64,000 nucleotides of DNA from Arthrobacter sp. AQ5-06 (GTDB lineage Bacteria > Actinomycetota > Actinomycetes > Actinomycetales > Micrococcaceae), in the NCBI RefSeq assembly GCF_003287955.1, contig NZ_QMKP01000013.1, forward strand, positions 1-64,000, read 5' to 3'. The position numbers were made by a program, and so were the translations under genes. Of the stretch, positions 56,312 to 64,000 are shown in pieces. Within the stretch, counting starts at the first letter, position 1; each line of letters opens with the position of its first letter. The notes beneath the pieces are model-generated. The model did not search any database. It worked only from the letters and a program-made list of their open reading frames with translations, and was not told where the DNA came from.

Positions 56312-57197
56312 TCAGTTCAGCTTTCCCGCCAGCCGTTCCCGCATCAGGACGCTGGCGGCATTAAGCCCGATCAGCTCCACTTCCCGCCCGTGCCGGCGGT
56401 ACTTCTCGATCACGGCGTCCAGGGCGTACTCGAACTGCGTGTACAGGTCGTTGGACGAGGCAAAGAACAGCTCGCCGTCCACGGTGCACGTGGCCACGTT
56501 CTCGCCGTTAAGTTCGACGACGGTCCGTTCCACCGTGACGAAGTGCACCACGCGCCGGGCGAACAGGGCCGTGGCTGCCAGCACGCCGGCACCGACGCCG
56601 ATGCCAAATTGTGCGTGGCCGACACGACTGGCGCAGCCGCCCAAGCCGCCGAAGAAGCCGGTGACGATGTTCGCGACGCCCTGGCCCCGGGACTCGCGGG
56701 TCTTGTTGGACCGGGTGTCCTTGATGTCGTCCACCAGCTTGGCGGTCATCAGCGATTCGAGCAGCCCCACCAACGCCATGGACAGCGAGAAGGGCGCCAT
56801 GACCTGGAAGGCCTCCCATGTCAGCGGCACGTTGGGGATAAACAGGGACGGCAGGCTCTCGGGCAGATGCCCCTTGTCCTGGACGGTGGGCACGTCCACG
56901 CCGGCCAGGACGGCAAACAGGGTGAGCGCCACAATGGCCAGGGCGTTCACAAAGCCCACCATCACCGAACGCGGGATGAACCAGGGCGACGGCGCCGGTG
57001 GCGGCGGAAATCATGGCGCGCCGGCCGCCCACAAACGAGATAGTGACAGCCATGATGAAGGAGGCGAACAGGCCGAGGCGTGGAACCACGTCTGCGATCA
57101 CGGAGAAGGCGATGGGCTCCGGGCATCGGGGACGCTTCGTACGGCCATGGCTGGGTCTAATCGTGCTGGTGAAGCCGGCACTGGTGGCTTCATTCAT
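56312..57197 (-). pseudogene. SulP-family anion transporter reduced by several internal deletions
   Basis: Pieces in correct order but with gaps match a SulP transporter with a STAS-like tail: [19 protein letters not shown] and [17 protein letters not shown] (frame 1, to about 57000), then after a frame change [91 protein letters not shown] and DAVIEKYRRHG. Expected helices before the first block, after VALV, after ALAI, after GGCA and the STAS core after FEYA are missing. Intact relatives have about 500 residues or more; here under 300 codons remain. Confidence 0.8.
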
Positions 57198-57361
57198 AGG
57201 CGGAGATGGGGCGGCGCGACGCCTCATTGCGAAATAGGGGGCACGTCCGCCCGTACCGGTCTGGGGCACGCCGCGGGCCAACTGCTAAAATGACTGGGTT
57301 GTAGACCGGCCTATAGCTGGTCCAGCCAGCGCCGTAACGTAAGTAGGGGACCACAGAAAAC

Positions 57362-58981
57362 ATGACGGCAGGCGGTTCACACATCAGCACTTCGGAGAGC
57401 GTCCCAGGTCCGTCGAAAAAGACAGCGGCCGGCGCCGAGCTCCCGGAGTCCGCCGCGCCCGCCGCGCCTGCCCCCACCAAGCGCCGCGTGTACATCGCCA
57501 CCTGGCAGGGGTTCCTCGGCGCCCTGATGATGTTTGTGGGCTCCATCGGAACGGGCTGGATTGCCAACGGCTCACCCATGATCCGCCAGCCGGTGGTCAT
57601 CGCCCTGCGGACCGAGGGCTGGGGCGTGACGCTGTCCACCGTGCTCCTGACGGTGGGGGCGATGCTCCTGATGCGGTCCTGGCTCCGGCTGGGCCAGCGG
57701 CTGGACGACTGGGGCGAACACTCGCTGCGGTCGGTGGTCATAGCCATCTCCGCCTGGTCCCTGCCGCTCCTGCTGGCCGTCCCGATCTTCTCCCGCGACG
57801 TCTACGCCTACACGGGCCAGGGCCGTCTGGTCATGGAAGGCCAGAACCCCTACACCGTGGGCATTTCCACGCTCAACAACTGGTTTGCCCTCGGCGCGGA
57901 CCCGGCCTGGGCCGAGAACAGGACCCCCTACGGGCCCTACTTCCTGTGGCTCGCCCGCGGCGTTGTGGAGCTGACAGGGGCACAGCCCGACGTGTCCGTC
58001 CTGCTGTTCCGCCTGATCGCCGGCGTCGGGGTTCTGCTCTGCGTCATTTACGTGCCCAAGCTGGCCGAACTGCACGGCATCAACGGTGCGCGGGCGCTCT
58101 GGATTGCGGTGGCCAACCCGCTGTTCCTCATCAGTTTCGTGGCCAGCGCCCACAACGACGCGCTTATGGTGGGCCTCGCCGTCGCAGGTGTCTACTTCGC
58201 CGCGACGAAGCGCTACCTGGCCGGAATCCTGCTGGTCACCGCGTCCATCGGGATCAAGCCGATCACCGTGCTGCTCCTGCCTTTCATCGGGGTTATGTGG
58301 GCCGGGCACGCCGCCTCGTGGACGCGGAAGTTCCTCATTTGGGGTGCGACGGCGGGAATCAGTTTCGCGGTGCTGGCCGTCAGCGGTATCCCGTACAACC
58401 TCGGGTTGGGCTGGGTCTGGGCCATCATGGACCCGACGCAGGGCTACACCGGCTATTCGCCGTCAGGGTTCCTGGGGCAGCAGGTTGAGTTCCTCGGCAA
58501 CGTGCTGGGACTGCCGGGCGGCACCATCGCGGACCTGCTGCGGACGGGCATGAAGTGGGCAGCTATCGGGCTGGTGCTGCTGCTGATGTTCCGCGGCGAC
58601 TACTCGCGGGCGGTGCGCCGGCTGGCCCTGGCGTTCGCCGCCGTCGTGATGCTTTCACCCATCATCCAGCCCTGGTACATCCTCTGGTTTGTGCCGTTCC
58701 TGGCGGCCACGGGCATCCGGAACGACTGGCAGATCCGGTGCCTCTACGTGGGCGTGACGTTCTTTGTGGTGTTCGGCGCGCAGGACCAGCTCTCGGTCTG
58801 GTCGTTCGTGGAGCTGACCGTGGACGCGTCGTCATTGGCGTTCGTGACGGCGCTGCTGTTCACGTTCTACCTGCTGGTCCTGGACATCCACACGCGGAAG
58901 CTGCTGATCGAGGGCAAACCCTCGGACTGGGCCCGGCGTGGTTGGCGTTGGGTCCTGGACCAGCGCCGCACCGCGCGCTGA
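57362..58981 (+). CDS. mptB: polyprenol-phosphomannose-dependent alpha-1,6-mannosyltransferase, MptB-like
   Basis: A 539-residue GT-C membrane enzyme with about 12 helices. After a cytoplasmic Pro/Ala-rich N-terminus (1-40), the segment PIFSRDVYAYTGQGRLVMEG with the catalytic-type Asp, NPYTVGISTLNNW, and TPYGPYFLWL are MptA/MptB signatures. These enzymes extend the alpha-1,6-mannan core of lipomannan-like glycolipids. ATG 57362 is 29 codons before the first homologous segment. Related membrane glycosyltransferases lie 0.4 kb downstream on the other strand. Confidence 0.92.
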   Translation: MTAGGSHISTSESVPGPSKKTAAGAELPESAAPAAPAPTKRRVYIATWQGFLGALMMFVGSIGTGWIANGSPMIRQPVVIALRTEGWGVTLSTVLLTVGAMLLMRSWLRLGQRLDDWGEHSLRSVVIAISAWSLPLLLAVPIFSRDVYAYTGQGRLVMEGQNPYTVGISTLNNWFALGADPAWAENRTPYGPYFLWLARGVVELTGAQPDVSVLLFRLIAGVGVLLCVIYVPKLAELHGINGARALWIAVANPLFLISFVASAHNDALMVGLAVAGVYFAATKRYLAGILLVTASIGIKPITVLLLPFIGVMWAGHAASWTRKFLIWGATAGISFAVLAVSGIPYNLGLGWVWAIMDPTQGYTGYSPSGFLGQQVEFLGNVLGLPGGTIADLLRTGMKWAAIGLVLLLMFRGDYSRAVRRLALAFAAVVMLSPIIQPWYILWFVPFLAATGIRNDWQIRCLYVGVTFFVVFGAQDQLSVWSFVELTVDASSLAFVTALLFTFYLLVLDIHTRKLLIEGKPSDWARRGWRWVLDQRRTAR

Positions 58982-59028
58982 GGCGCGCTCCATCTCCGTC
59001 AATAAGGCCTGCCAGTCAGCGAGATGAA

Positions 59029-59324
59029 CTAAGACGCCGCCTTTTGCCGAAGACCCAGGCGGTAACCGAGCCAGAACGCCAACGTCAGCAGGCCCACTGC
59101 AATCTGCAAGTACCCGGCCCGTGCACCACTGTCCTTCAGGACTATCTGGTCCGACGTGAAGGTCTGGTTAGACAGGGGCGCGTAGGCGAACCACCCGACC
59201 GCCTGCCGGGGTGCCAAGACTGCAGAAAGTCCGGTGGCAACGCCGCTGCGGCAAGGAGCGGTGCCAGCAACGGCCGCCAGCGGCGGAGCTCCGGCCTGTT
59301 TGTGTTGTCTTCCCCCGTAGTCAT
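59029..59324 (-). pseudogene. small two-helix membrane protein with a one-base frameshift
   Basis: The N-terminal frame (ATG 59324, MTTGEDNTNRPELRRWRPLL then APLLAAAAL) breaks at about 59238. The other frame continues with ATGLSAVLAPRQAVGWF, then YAPLSNQTFTSDQIVL and a final helix LQIAVGLLTLAFWLGYRLG to the TAG at 59029. Adding one G (TTGCC to TTGGCC) gives one frame of about 98 residues with a helix near each end. A start at TTG 59217 would give only the last 62 residues. No family is recognised. Confidence 0.6.
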
Positions 59325-59348
59325 GGCACTACCCTGATGGGGCCCGGG

Positions 59349-60569
59349 TCAGGCGGCCTGCGGGACCGCCGCTGTTTTGCGGCCGAGCTCCGCGGTCCGT
59401 TTCACCGACCACCACAGCAGCACTACCAGCAGCACGTTGCGCGTGGTCAGGATGGCAGCCATGACCGGGTGGGCGTGGATGAGCGGCGTGTAGAACAGCG
59501 GATAGATCACAAAGGTGGTTAACGCGATTCCCATCAGCAGCGCGGCCGGTACCTTCCACCGCTCCCAGTCGTGCGTGAGGCCCGCGATGATCACCGGCGC
59601 CAGCCAGATGATGAACTGAGGGGAACCCACCTTGTTGAAGACGATGAACGCCGTGGTCATCATCAGCGCGCCCTCGAGGAAAAGTTCCTCCCGCTCGGCA
59701 CCACGGTTCAGGGCCCTGACCAGCAGGACGGCGGCCACCACGGCGGCGAGGAGCAGCAGCGGCTGCATCAGGAACGCGGCCACGCTGGCGCCCGGGCCGT
59801 AGACCTCGGTGGAGTTGATGGCCGTGTTGTCGGCCATCTTGGACCCGGCGATGTTGAACACGCTGAGCCATATCCACGGCGTGGAGAACGTGGCTTCAAG
59901 CTGCATGCCACGCTCGCCCTGGTTGGTCAGGAAGTCCATGATGTGCGGCAGGCCGCCGGAAAGGTAGGTGCCCAGGCCCACGACGGCAGTGACTGCGACG
60001 CCGGACGCCAGCACCTGGATCCGCTTGCGGCTGGCAATGACGATCGGCACCAGGACCGCTGCCGGCCACACCTTGAGCCAGGTGGCCACGCTCAGCAGGA
60101 TCCCCGCCACCACGGGGCGTTCGGCCGCGTACAGCAGGGCAATCAGCACGATGGGGGCCGTGATGCCCTCCACCCGGGCGAAGCTGAGGTAACCCATAAA
60201 GACGGTGAAAAACAGCCACCACCAGGCCGGGGCGATGCCCTTCACTTTCCGCGGTCCGCGGGTCAGGAAAGCAAGCCCGACTGCGTTGAGGGCTGTGATG
60301 ATCAGGTACCAGGACAGGAGGTACAGGCTGGGTCCGGCAATGTTCGCGAGGAAGATGGGGATCTGTGCCAGCACCGGGTATACCCAGGGGCTGATCTTGC
60401 CGTCCAGGCTGTCCGGGTTGTAGCCGTCCATGGCCCACTGGCGGTACTGCTCCGTGTCGCTGAACGTATCGCCGTTGAGGAAGAAAGACGCCATCCAAGC
60501 CAGGAAGTACAGGTGGATGACGGCGAAGCCCCACCAGACGCTGGACGGACGGGCGAACCAGTCCACCAC
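59349..60569 (-). CDS. GT-C type membrane glycosyltransferase (DUF2029/GT87-like), copy 1
   Basis: A 406-residue protein with about 11 helices. FSDTEQYRQWAMDGYNPDS holds the catalytic-type Asp region, followed by SPWVYPVLAQIPI, ATWLKVWPAA and FNKVGSPQFIIWLAP. It is a clear paralogue of the next gene, sharing many identical segments. The GTG at 60569 is the first standard start, but similarity to the paralogue begins about 20 codons earlier: an ATT at 60627-60629 has a perfect AAGGAG 7 bases upstream and may be the true start (426 residues). It probably adds mannose or another sugar from a polyprenyl donor. Confidence 0.88.
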   Translation of the reverse strand: MVDWFARPSSVWWGFAVIHLYFLAWMASFFLNGDTFSDTEQYRQWAMDGYNPDSLDGKISPWVYPVLAQIPIFLANIAGPSLYLLSWYLIITALNAVGLAFLTRGPRKVKGIAPAWWWLFFTVFMGYLSFARVEGITAPIVLIALLYAAERPVVAGILLSVATWLKVWPAAVLVPIVIASRKRIQVLASGVAVTAVVGLGTYLSGGLPHIMDFLTNQGERGMQLEATFSTPWIWLSVFNIAGSKMADNTAINSTEVYGPGASVAAFLMQPLLLLAAVVAAVLLVRALNRGAEREELFLEGALMMTTAFIVFNKVGSPQFIIWLAPVIIAGLTHDWERWKVPAALLMGIALTTFVIYPLFYTPLIHAHPVMAAILTTRNVLLVVLLWWSVKRTAELGRKTAAVPQAA

Positions 60570-60630
60570 GCGGGCGGGCAGGAGGGTGCTGCGGACGCTG
60601 ACCAGCCGGTCGAAGAACTTCGTGGAAATC

Positions 60631-61983
60631 TCAGGACTCCTTGAGCGCGGGGACGGACGCTGGAGTCTTTTTGCCCAGCGAGTACAGGCGCCGGACGGAC
60701 CACAGGAACAGGACCACCAGGAGGACGTTACGGATGGTCAGCACCCCGGCCATGAGGGGGTTGTTGTGGCTGAGGGCATCGTAGAACAGCGGGTAGATGA
60801 AGAACGTGGCCACGGCGATGGCGATGAGCATGGCCGCGGGGACCCGCCATTCACGCCAGCTGTGCGCCAGGCCCACGGCAACGGCCGGGGCCAGCCACAC
60901 CATGAACTGCGGCGAGCCCACCTTGTTGAAGACCACAAAGGCGGTGGCCAAGGTGAGCGCTCCGGCCAGCAGCAGCTCGGTCCGGTCAACGCCGCCGTCC
61001 ACCTTGCCGTTGCCGTTGAGCTTGCCGTTGTGCAGCGCCCAGAATGTCAGTCCGGCGACGAGCAGCGCGGCAAGGATGAGGAGCGGCTGCATCAGCACGG
61101 ACATCACGGCGGTGCCGGGGCCGTCTACCTGCATGGAGTTGATATCGGTGTTCATGTACATCCGGGAGTCGCCGATGTTCAGCACGGACAGCCACAGCCA
61201 CGGAGTGGTGAACGTTGCCTCGAGCTGCATGCCCCTATCGCCCTGCTGCGTCAGGAAGTTCAGCAGCTTGGACACACTGCCAACCGCGGCGGCAAGTGTC
61301 ACCACCACCGCTGACGTGGCCACGCCTGCCAGCACCACCAGCAGGCGGTTCTTGACGACGGCGAACAGGGCCAGCATCACGGCAGCCGGCCACACCTTCA
61401 CCCAGGTGGCGGCGCTGAGCAGGACCGAGGCGATGAACGGCCGGCCCACCCCGTAGGCCAGCGCCACCAAAACGATCGGGGCGGTGAGGCCGTCCACGCG
61501 GGCGAAGCCGAGCCAGCCCATCAGCAGCGTGAAGATCAGCCACCACCAGCCCGCCGGAATCGCATCCTGGTTGCGGCCCCGGTCAGTGAGCTTGGCCAAA
61601 CCCCAGCCGTTGAGGATGGTGGTCATCAACACCCACAGGAAGAAAAAAGGTCCGGGCCCGGCCAGGCCGGCCAGCGCCATGGGGATCAGCGCGAGGATGG
61701 GGTACACCCAGGGGCTGGGTCCGCCGCTGAGATTTGCCTCGTTGAAGCCGGCCGCAGCCCAGTCACGGTAGATGAAGGTGTCGCTGAACGCTTCCCCGCG
61801 AAGGGAAAGCATCGCACCGAAGATCAGAAACCCCAGGTGCACCAGAATGAAGCCCGTGAGCAGTCCACGCGGCGTGTTCAGCCAGGACCGTGCGGCCGCA
61901 GGCAGGATGACGTTACGGATCCGGGTGAGCGTGGCGAAGAATGCGTCCGTGGAAATGGCGGAATCCTTGTCAGAGAGGGGCAA
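60631..61983 (-). CDS. GT-C type membrane glycosyltransferase (DUF2029/GT87-like), copy 2
   Basis: A 450-residue paralogue of the preceding entry. The same landmarks are present: FSDTFIYRDWAAAGFNEANL, SPWVYPILALIPMAL, ATWVKVWPAAVML, GDRGMQLEATFTTPWLWLSV and FNKVGSPQFMVWLAP. About 11 helices are predicted, after a short polar N-terminus. It is upstream of copy 1 in the same direction, with the downstream ribosome site inside its 3' end. Function in envelope mannan or glycolipid synthesis is inferred from mptB nearby. Confidence 0.9.
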   Translation of the reverse strand: MPLSDKDSAISTDAFFATLTRIRNVILPAAARSWLNTPRGLLTGFILVHLGFLIFGAMLSLRGEAFSDTFIYRDWAAAGFNEANLSGGPSPWVYPILALIPMALAGLAGPGPFFFLWVLMTTILNGWGLAKLTDRGRNQDAIPAGWWWLIFTLLMGWLGFARVDGLTAPIVLVALAYGVGRPFIASVLLSAATWVKVWPAAVMLALFAVVKNRLLVVLAGVATSAVVVTLAAAVGSVSKLLNFLTQQGDRGMQLEATFTTPWLWLSVLNIGDSRMYMNTDINSMQVDGPGTAVMSVLMQPLLILAALLVAGLTFWALHNGKLNGNGKVDGGVDRTELLLAGALTLATAFVVFNKVGSPQFMVWLAPAVAVGLAHSWREWRVPAAMLIAIAVATFFIYPLFYDALSHNNPLMAGVLTIRNVLLVVLFLWSVRRLYSLGKKTPASVPALKES

Positions 61984-62114
61984 AAACAGGTGCCGGATCT
62001 TGCCGCTGGGCTGGAGCCGGGAGCATCGGAGGTCCGCTTACAACAGCCTCCACCTTGAGTCAAGGGTAGTTGAATGTCAGTGGTGCCCAATAATCCTGCG
62101 GCTCCGCGATTGGT

Positions 62115-63224
62115 CTACTCGGACTTGGTCTGGCGGTAGCGCTCGATCTGTTTCAGCCGCCGCAGGAGACTGTCGCGCCGCGGGTGCGGGACGGCGTCGG
62201 GCGCCTCTGCGGTGAGGTCAATGTGTTTGGTGCCGTACTGCCAGAGCAGGAGATCGTCCAGCAGGCGGTCCGGGCCGGGGGAGTAGCGGTGGTCCAGCGC
62301 CTTGCGGACCTCGGTGATCCGCTGGGCGCTGAGCAGGCCGGCCAGCTGGACGGTCTGGTTGAGGCCATGGGCGGCCATGAGCTCGGCGGCCCAGCCCCAG
62401 TCGTCATCGACTTTGCGGTCCACGTGCGGCAGGAGTGTGCGCCAGACGTCGCGGATCCGATTGGGCGTGAGCTGCGCGGCGCCTTCGCCCTCCATGTCCC
62501 AGTAGCTGCGGACTTCTTCATAGCGTTCGTGCAGGTCCGCGAAGGCGCTCTCCACTGTTTCCAGCATGGCGGCGGTGGCGGTGAACTGGCGGTCGAAATG
62601 CGGCGTCCAGGCGCGGGGGTCCTCGGCCTTGAAGCGGATGTCGTGCTCGATCTCGCTCCAGGCGTGGGCAAAGACGGTGCGGATCTGGCATTCGAAGAAG
62701 TAGCTGCCATTGGCCGGAGTATCCGGGTTGAAGGCTTGCTGGTAATCCCTGACCGCTTCATTCTGGATGGTGCGCAGGATCAGGTGGCGGCTGGAATAGC
62801 CGTACGTGCCGGACTCAATGGAACCGATGTCCTTCTCGCGGTCCCCGCGGCAGTCGAACACCTGGCGCTGGCGTTTGATGATGTTGGCCACCAGGGCATT
62901 CTCGGTGGGCAGCTTGGTGATGACGCGCACGCCCACCATGTCGTTGAGGGTACGGAACGGGTCCGGGAACTTCAGCGCCGGTGGCCCGCCGGGTTCCAGC
63001 GGGTCCTCAATCCGGGAAATCTTCTCCCGGAACGATTCCACCGATTTGGTGCGGCCGGTGACAAACAGCGGCGTGACCTCGGTGTCCTTCAACATGTCCC
63101 GGAGGATGTAGAGAACGTCTTTGGTGACCAGCTTCAGGGCAGGGCGGACGCGCTCGTAGATCTCCACGTTCTCCTGCACGGATTCACGCAGGCTGATGTC
63201 CAGGCTGTCCCAGTTACTCGGCAT
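62115..63224 (-). CDS. RelA/SpoT-domain (p)ppGpp synthetase-family protein
   Basis: A 369-residue cytoplasmic protein. The RelA/SpoT nucleotidyltransferase domain (about 40-215) has the pattern TGRTKSVESFREKISR, NDMVGVRVIT, GTYGYSSRHLIL and FECQIRTVFAHAWSEIEHDI, matching the synthetase core. There is no HD hydrolase, TGS or ACT domain, so it is a small alarmone synthetase-like protein with a helical C-terminal extension (about 230-369) of unknown role. Members of this class can make alarmones or act as toxins that modify tRNA. No antitoxin-like neighbour is seen. Confidence 0.88.
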   Translation of the reverse strand: MPSNWDSLDISLRESVQENVEIYERVRPALKLVTKDVLYILRDMLKDTEVTPLFVTGRTKSVESFREKISRIEDPLEPGGPPALKFPDPFRTLNDMVGVRVITKLPTENALVANIIKRQRQVFDCRGDREKDIGSIESGTYGYSSRHLILRTIQNEAVRDYQQAFNPDTPANGSYFFECQIRTVFAHAWSEIEHDIRFKAEDPRAWTPHFDRQFTATAAMLETVESAFADLHERYEEVRSYWDMEGEGAAQLTPNRIRDVWRTLLPHVDRKVDDDWGWAAELMAAHGLNQTVQLAGLLSAQRITEVRKALDHRYSPGPDRLLDDLLLWQYGTKHIDLTAEAPDAVPHPRRDSLLRRLKQIERYRQTKSE

Positions 63225-63277
63225 GCCCCCAGCTTACGGCGGGGGTGTGACACAGAGTTGTCATGTTCCGGTGGGCC

Positions 63278-64000
63278 TTATGCCGATGTGGAGTTGCGGA
63301 TCACCAGGGAGCTTTCCAGCGTCAGCTGCGGCTGCTCCAGCCGGCGGCCTTCCATGAGCCGGCGCAGCTGCCCGCCTGCCTTCAGTCCCAGGGAGGTTGC
63401 CGGCAGGTGCACGCTGGTCAGGCTGGGGTTGCTCGTTGCGGAGTACGGCAAATCATCGAAGCCGGCTATGGCCAGCTGGCCTGGGATCTGCACGCCTGCC
63501 ACCCGTGCTTCCTGCAGCACGCCATAGGCGTGGGTGTCCGTGCAACAGACGACGGCGGTCACCCCGGACCGCTGCCAGGCCGGCCAGGCGGCGGCGAACG
63601 CGGCGGCGGACGCACCGACGTCGATGGTGGTACTGATGATGTGGTCGGGCCCCACCGATATTCCGTGGGCCGCTGCCTCGTCCAGGAAGGCTTCGCGGCG
63701 GATGGCGAATGTGGCCGTGCCTGTCACGCTGTCCACGTAGGCCACCCGGCGGTGTCCTGCATCTGCCAGGTGTCCCGCCAGCTGCCGCGCTCCGTTGGCC
63801 ACATCCAGGTTGACCGAGGGCGCGTACGCCTCCAGCCCCGGGGCGTCCAGCAGCACCAGTGGCCCGGCCGCATCGAGATCTTCAAGGAATCCGGCGTGGG
63901 GAGCGTCTACCAACAGCCCGGCCGGACGAAGGGCCAGCAGCTTCCGGACGTCGTCCGCCTGCGGGAACTCCCCGGCGTCGGTGACGGACAGCAGCAGCTG
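63278..64000 (-). CDS. LacI-family regulator (partial, 3' end)
   Basis: The frame runs to the right edge of the window; 240 residues of the sugar-sensor domain are visible and the N-terminal helix-turn-helix lies outside. Family segments are VVCCTDTHAYGVLQEARVAG, LAIAGFDDLPYSATSNPSL and SVHLPATSLGLKAGGQLRRL. It appears intact within the window. Targets and ligand cannot be judged without the flanking DNA. Confidence 0.92.
   Translation of the reverse strand, partial: QLLLSVTDAGEFPQADDVRKLLALRPAGLLVDAPHAGFLEDLDAAGPLVLLDAPGLEAYAPSVNLDVANGARQLAGHLADAGHRRVAYVDSVTGTATFAIRREAFLDEAAAHGISVGPDHIISTTIDVGASAAAFAAAWPAWQRSGVTAVVCCTDTHAYGVLQEARVAGVQIPGQLAIAGFDDLPYSATSNPSLTSVHLPATSLGLKAGGQLRRLMEGRRLEQPQLTLESSLVIRNSTSA

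Noticed and set aside
1..64000. CRISPR arrays, insertion sequences, prophage genes, attachment sites, rRNA genes
   Set aside because: I saw no regularly spaced repeat arrays, no transposase or integrase, no phage structural genes and no rRNA sequence. The tRNA-Leu at 16545-16627 has no repeated 3' end nearby that would mark an integration site.

Overview
The window looks like chromosome from a high-GC Gram-positive of the Micrococcaceae (Arthrobacter or Pseudarthrobacter type). The reasons are strong GC bias at third codon positions, the actinobacterial order ppiA / rhomboid / crgA / sortase / pabA / pknB-pknA-pbpA-rodA-pstP-fhaB-fhaA that normally lies shortly downstream of dnaA-gyrA, a putrescine oxidase with its TetR regulator, and MptB-type mannosyltransferases. 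The genus is inferred from gene content only; no rRNA gene is present.

Layout. (1) 0-16.7 kb: origin-proximal core. It holds an unusual one-helix protein built of 11-residue repeats, a cyclophilin, a rhomboid protease, an AhpD-like gene flanked on both sides by dense clusters of DnaA-box-like sites, a Tag glycosylase, crgA, a class E sortase, pabA, and the tightly overlapping seven-gene cell-wall and division operon fhaA-fhaB-pstP-rodA-pbpA-pknA-pknB on the minus strand. A tRNA-Leu(CAG) with a strong terminator closes this block. (2) 16.7-24.5 kb: a putrescine catabolism unit (TetR, perfect operator, putrescine oxidase, APC permease), a remnant of an AEC transporter, and small conserved genes. 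(3) 24.6-35 kb: L-arabinose use. A LacI regulator, araB-araD-araA-mutarotase and a ChvE/MmsA/MmsB sugar ABC transporter are present; araB and the transporter each carry the same LacI-type operator on their promoters. (4) 35-41.5 kb: a GntR-controlled 5-oxoproline/lactam cluster (pxpA, MHS-type permease, fused pxpB-pxpC, biotin carboxylase with a biotin carrier domain). (5) 41.5-48.3 kb: an L-2-hydroxyglutarate oxidase relic, then ureABCEFGD and a nickel permease. (6) 48.3-59.3 kb: mixed accessory genes, including four disrupted reading frames: a Bcr/CflA exporter, a sensor kinase beside an FtsX-type ABC exporter, a SulP transporter and a small membrane protein. Intact genes here include a response regulator, a diguanylate cyclase and mptB. 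(7) 59.3-64 kb: two tandem GT-C type membrane glycosyltransferases, a RelA/SpoT-domain protein and the 3' part of a LacI regulator.

The points most worth following up are four. The first is the double DnaA-box cluster with a 36-base direct repeat around the AhpD-like gene. The second is the hendecad-repeat membrane protein at the left edge. The third is the biotin carboxylase encoded next to PxpB/PxpC, which are relatives of the urea-carboxylase carboxyltransferase domain, so together they could make a complete split biotin-dependent amide carboxylase. The fourth is the concentration of one-base frameshifts and deletions between 49 and 59 kb.
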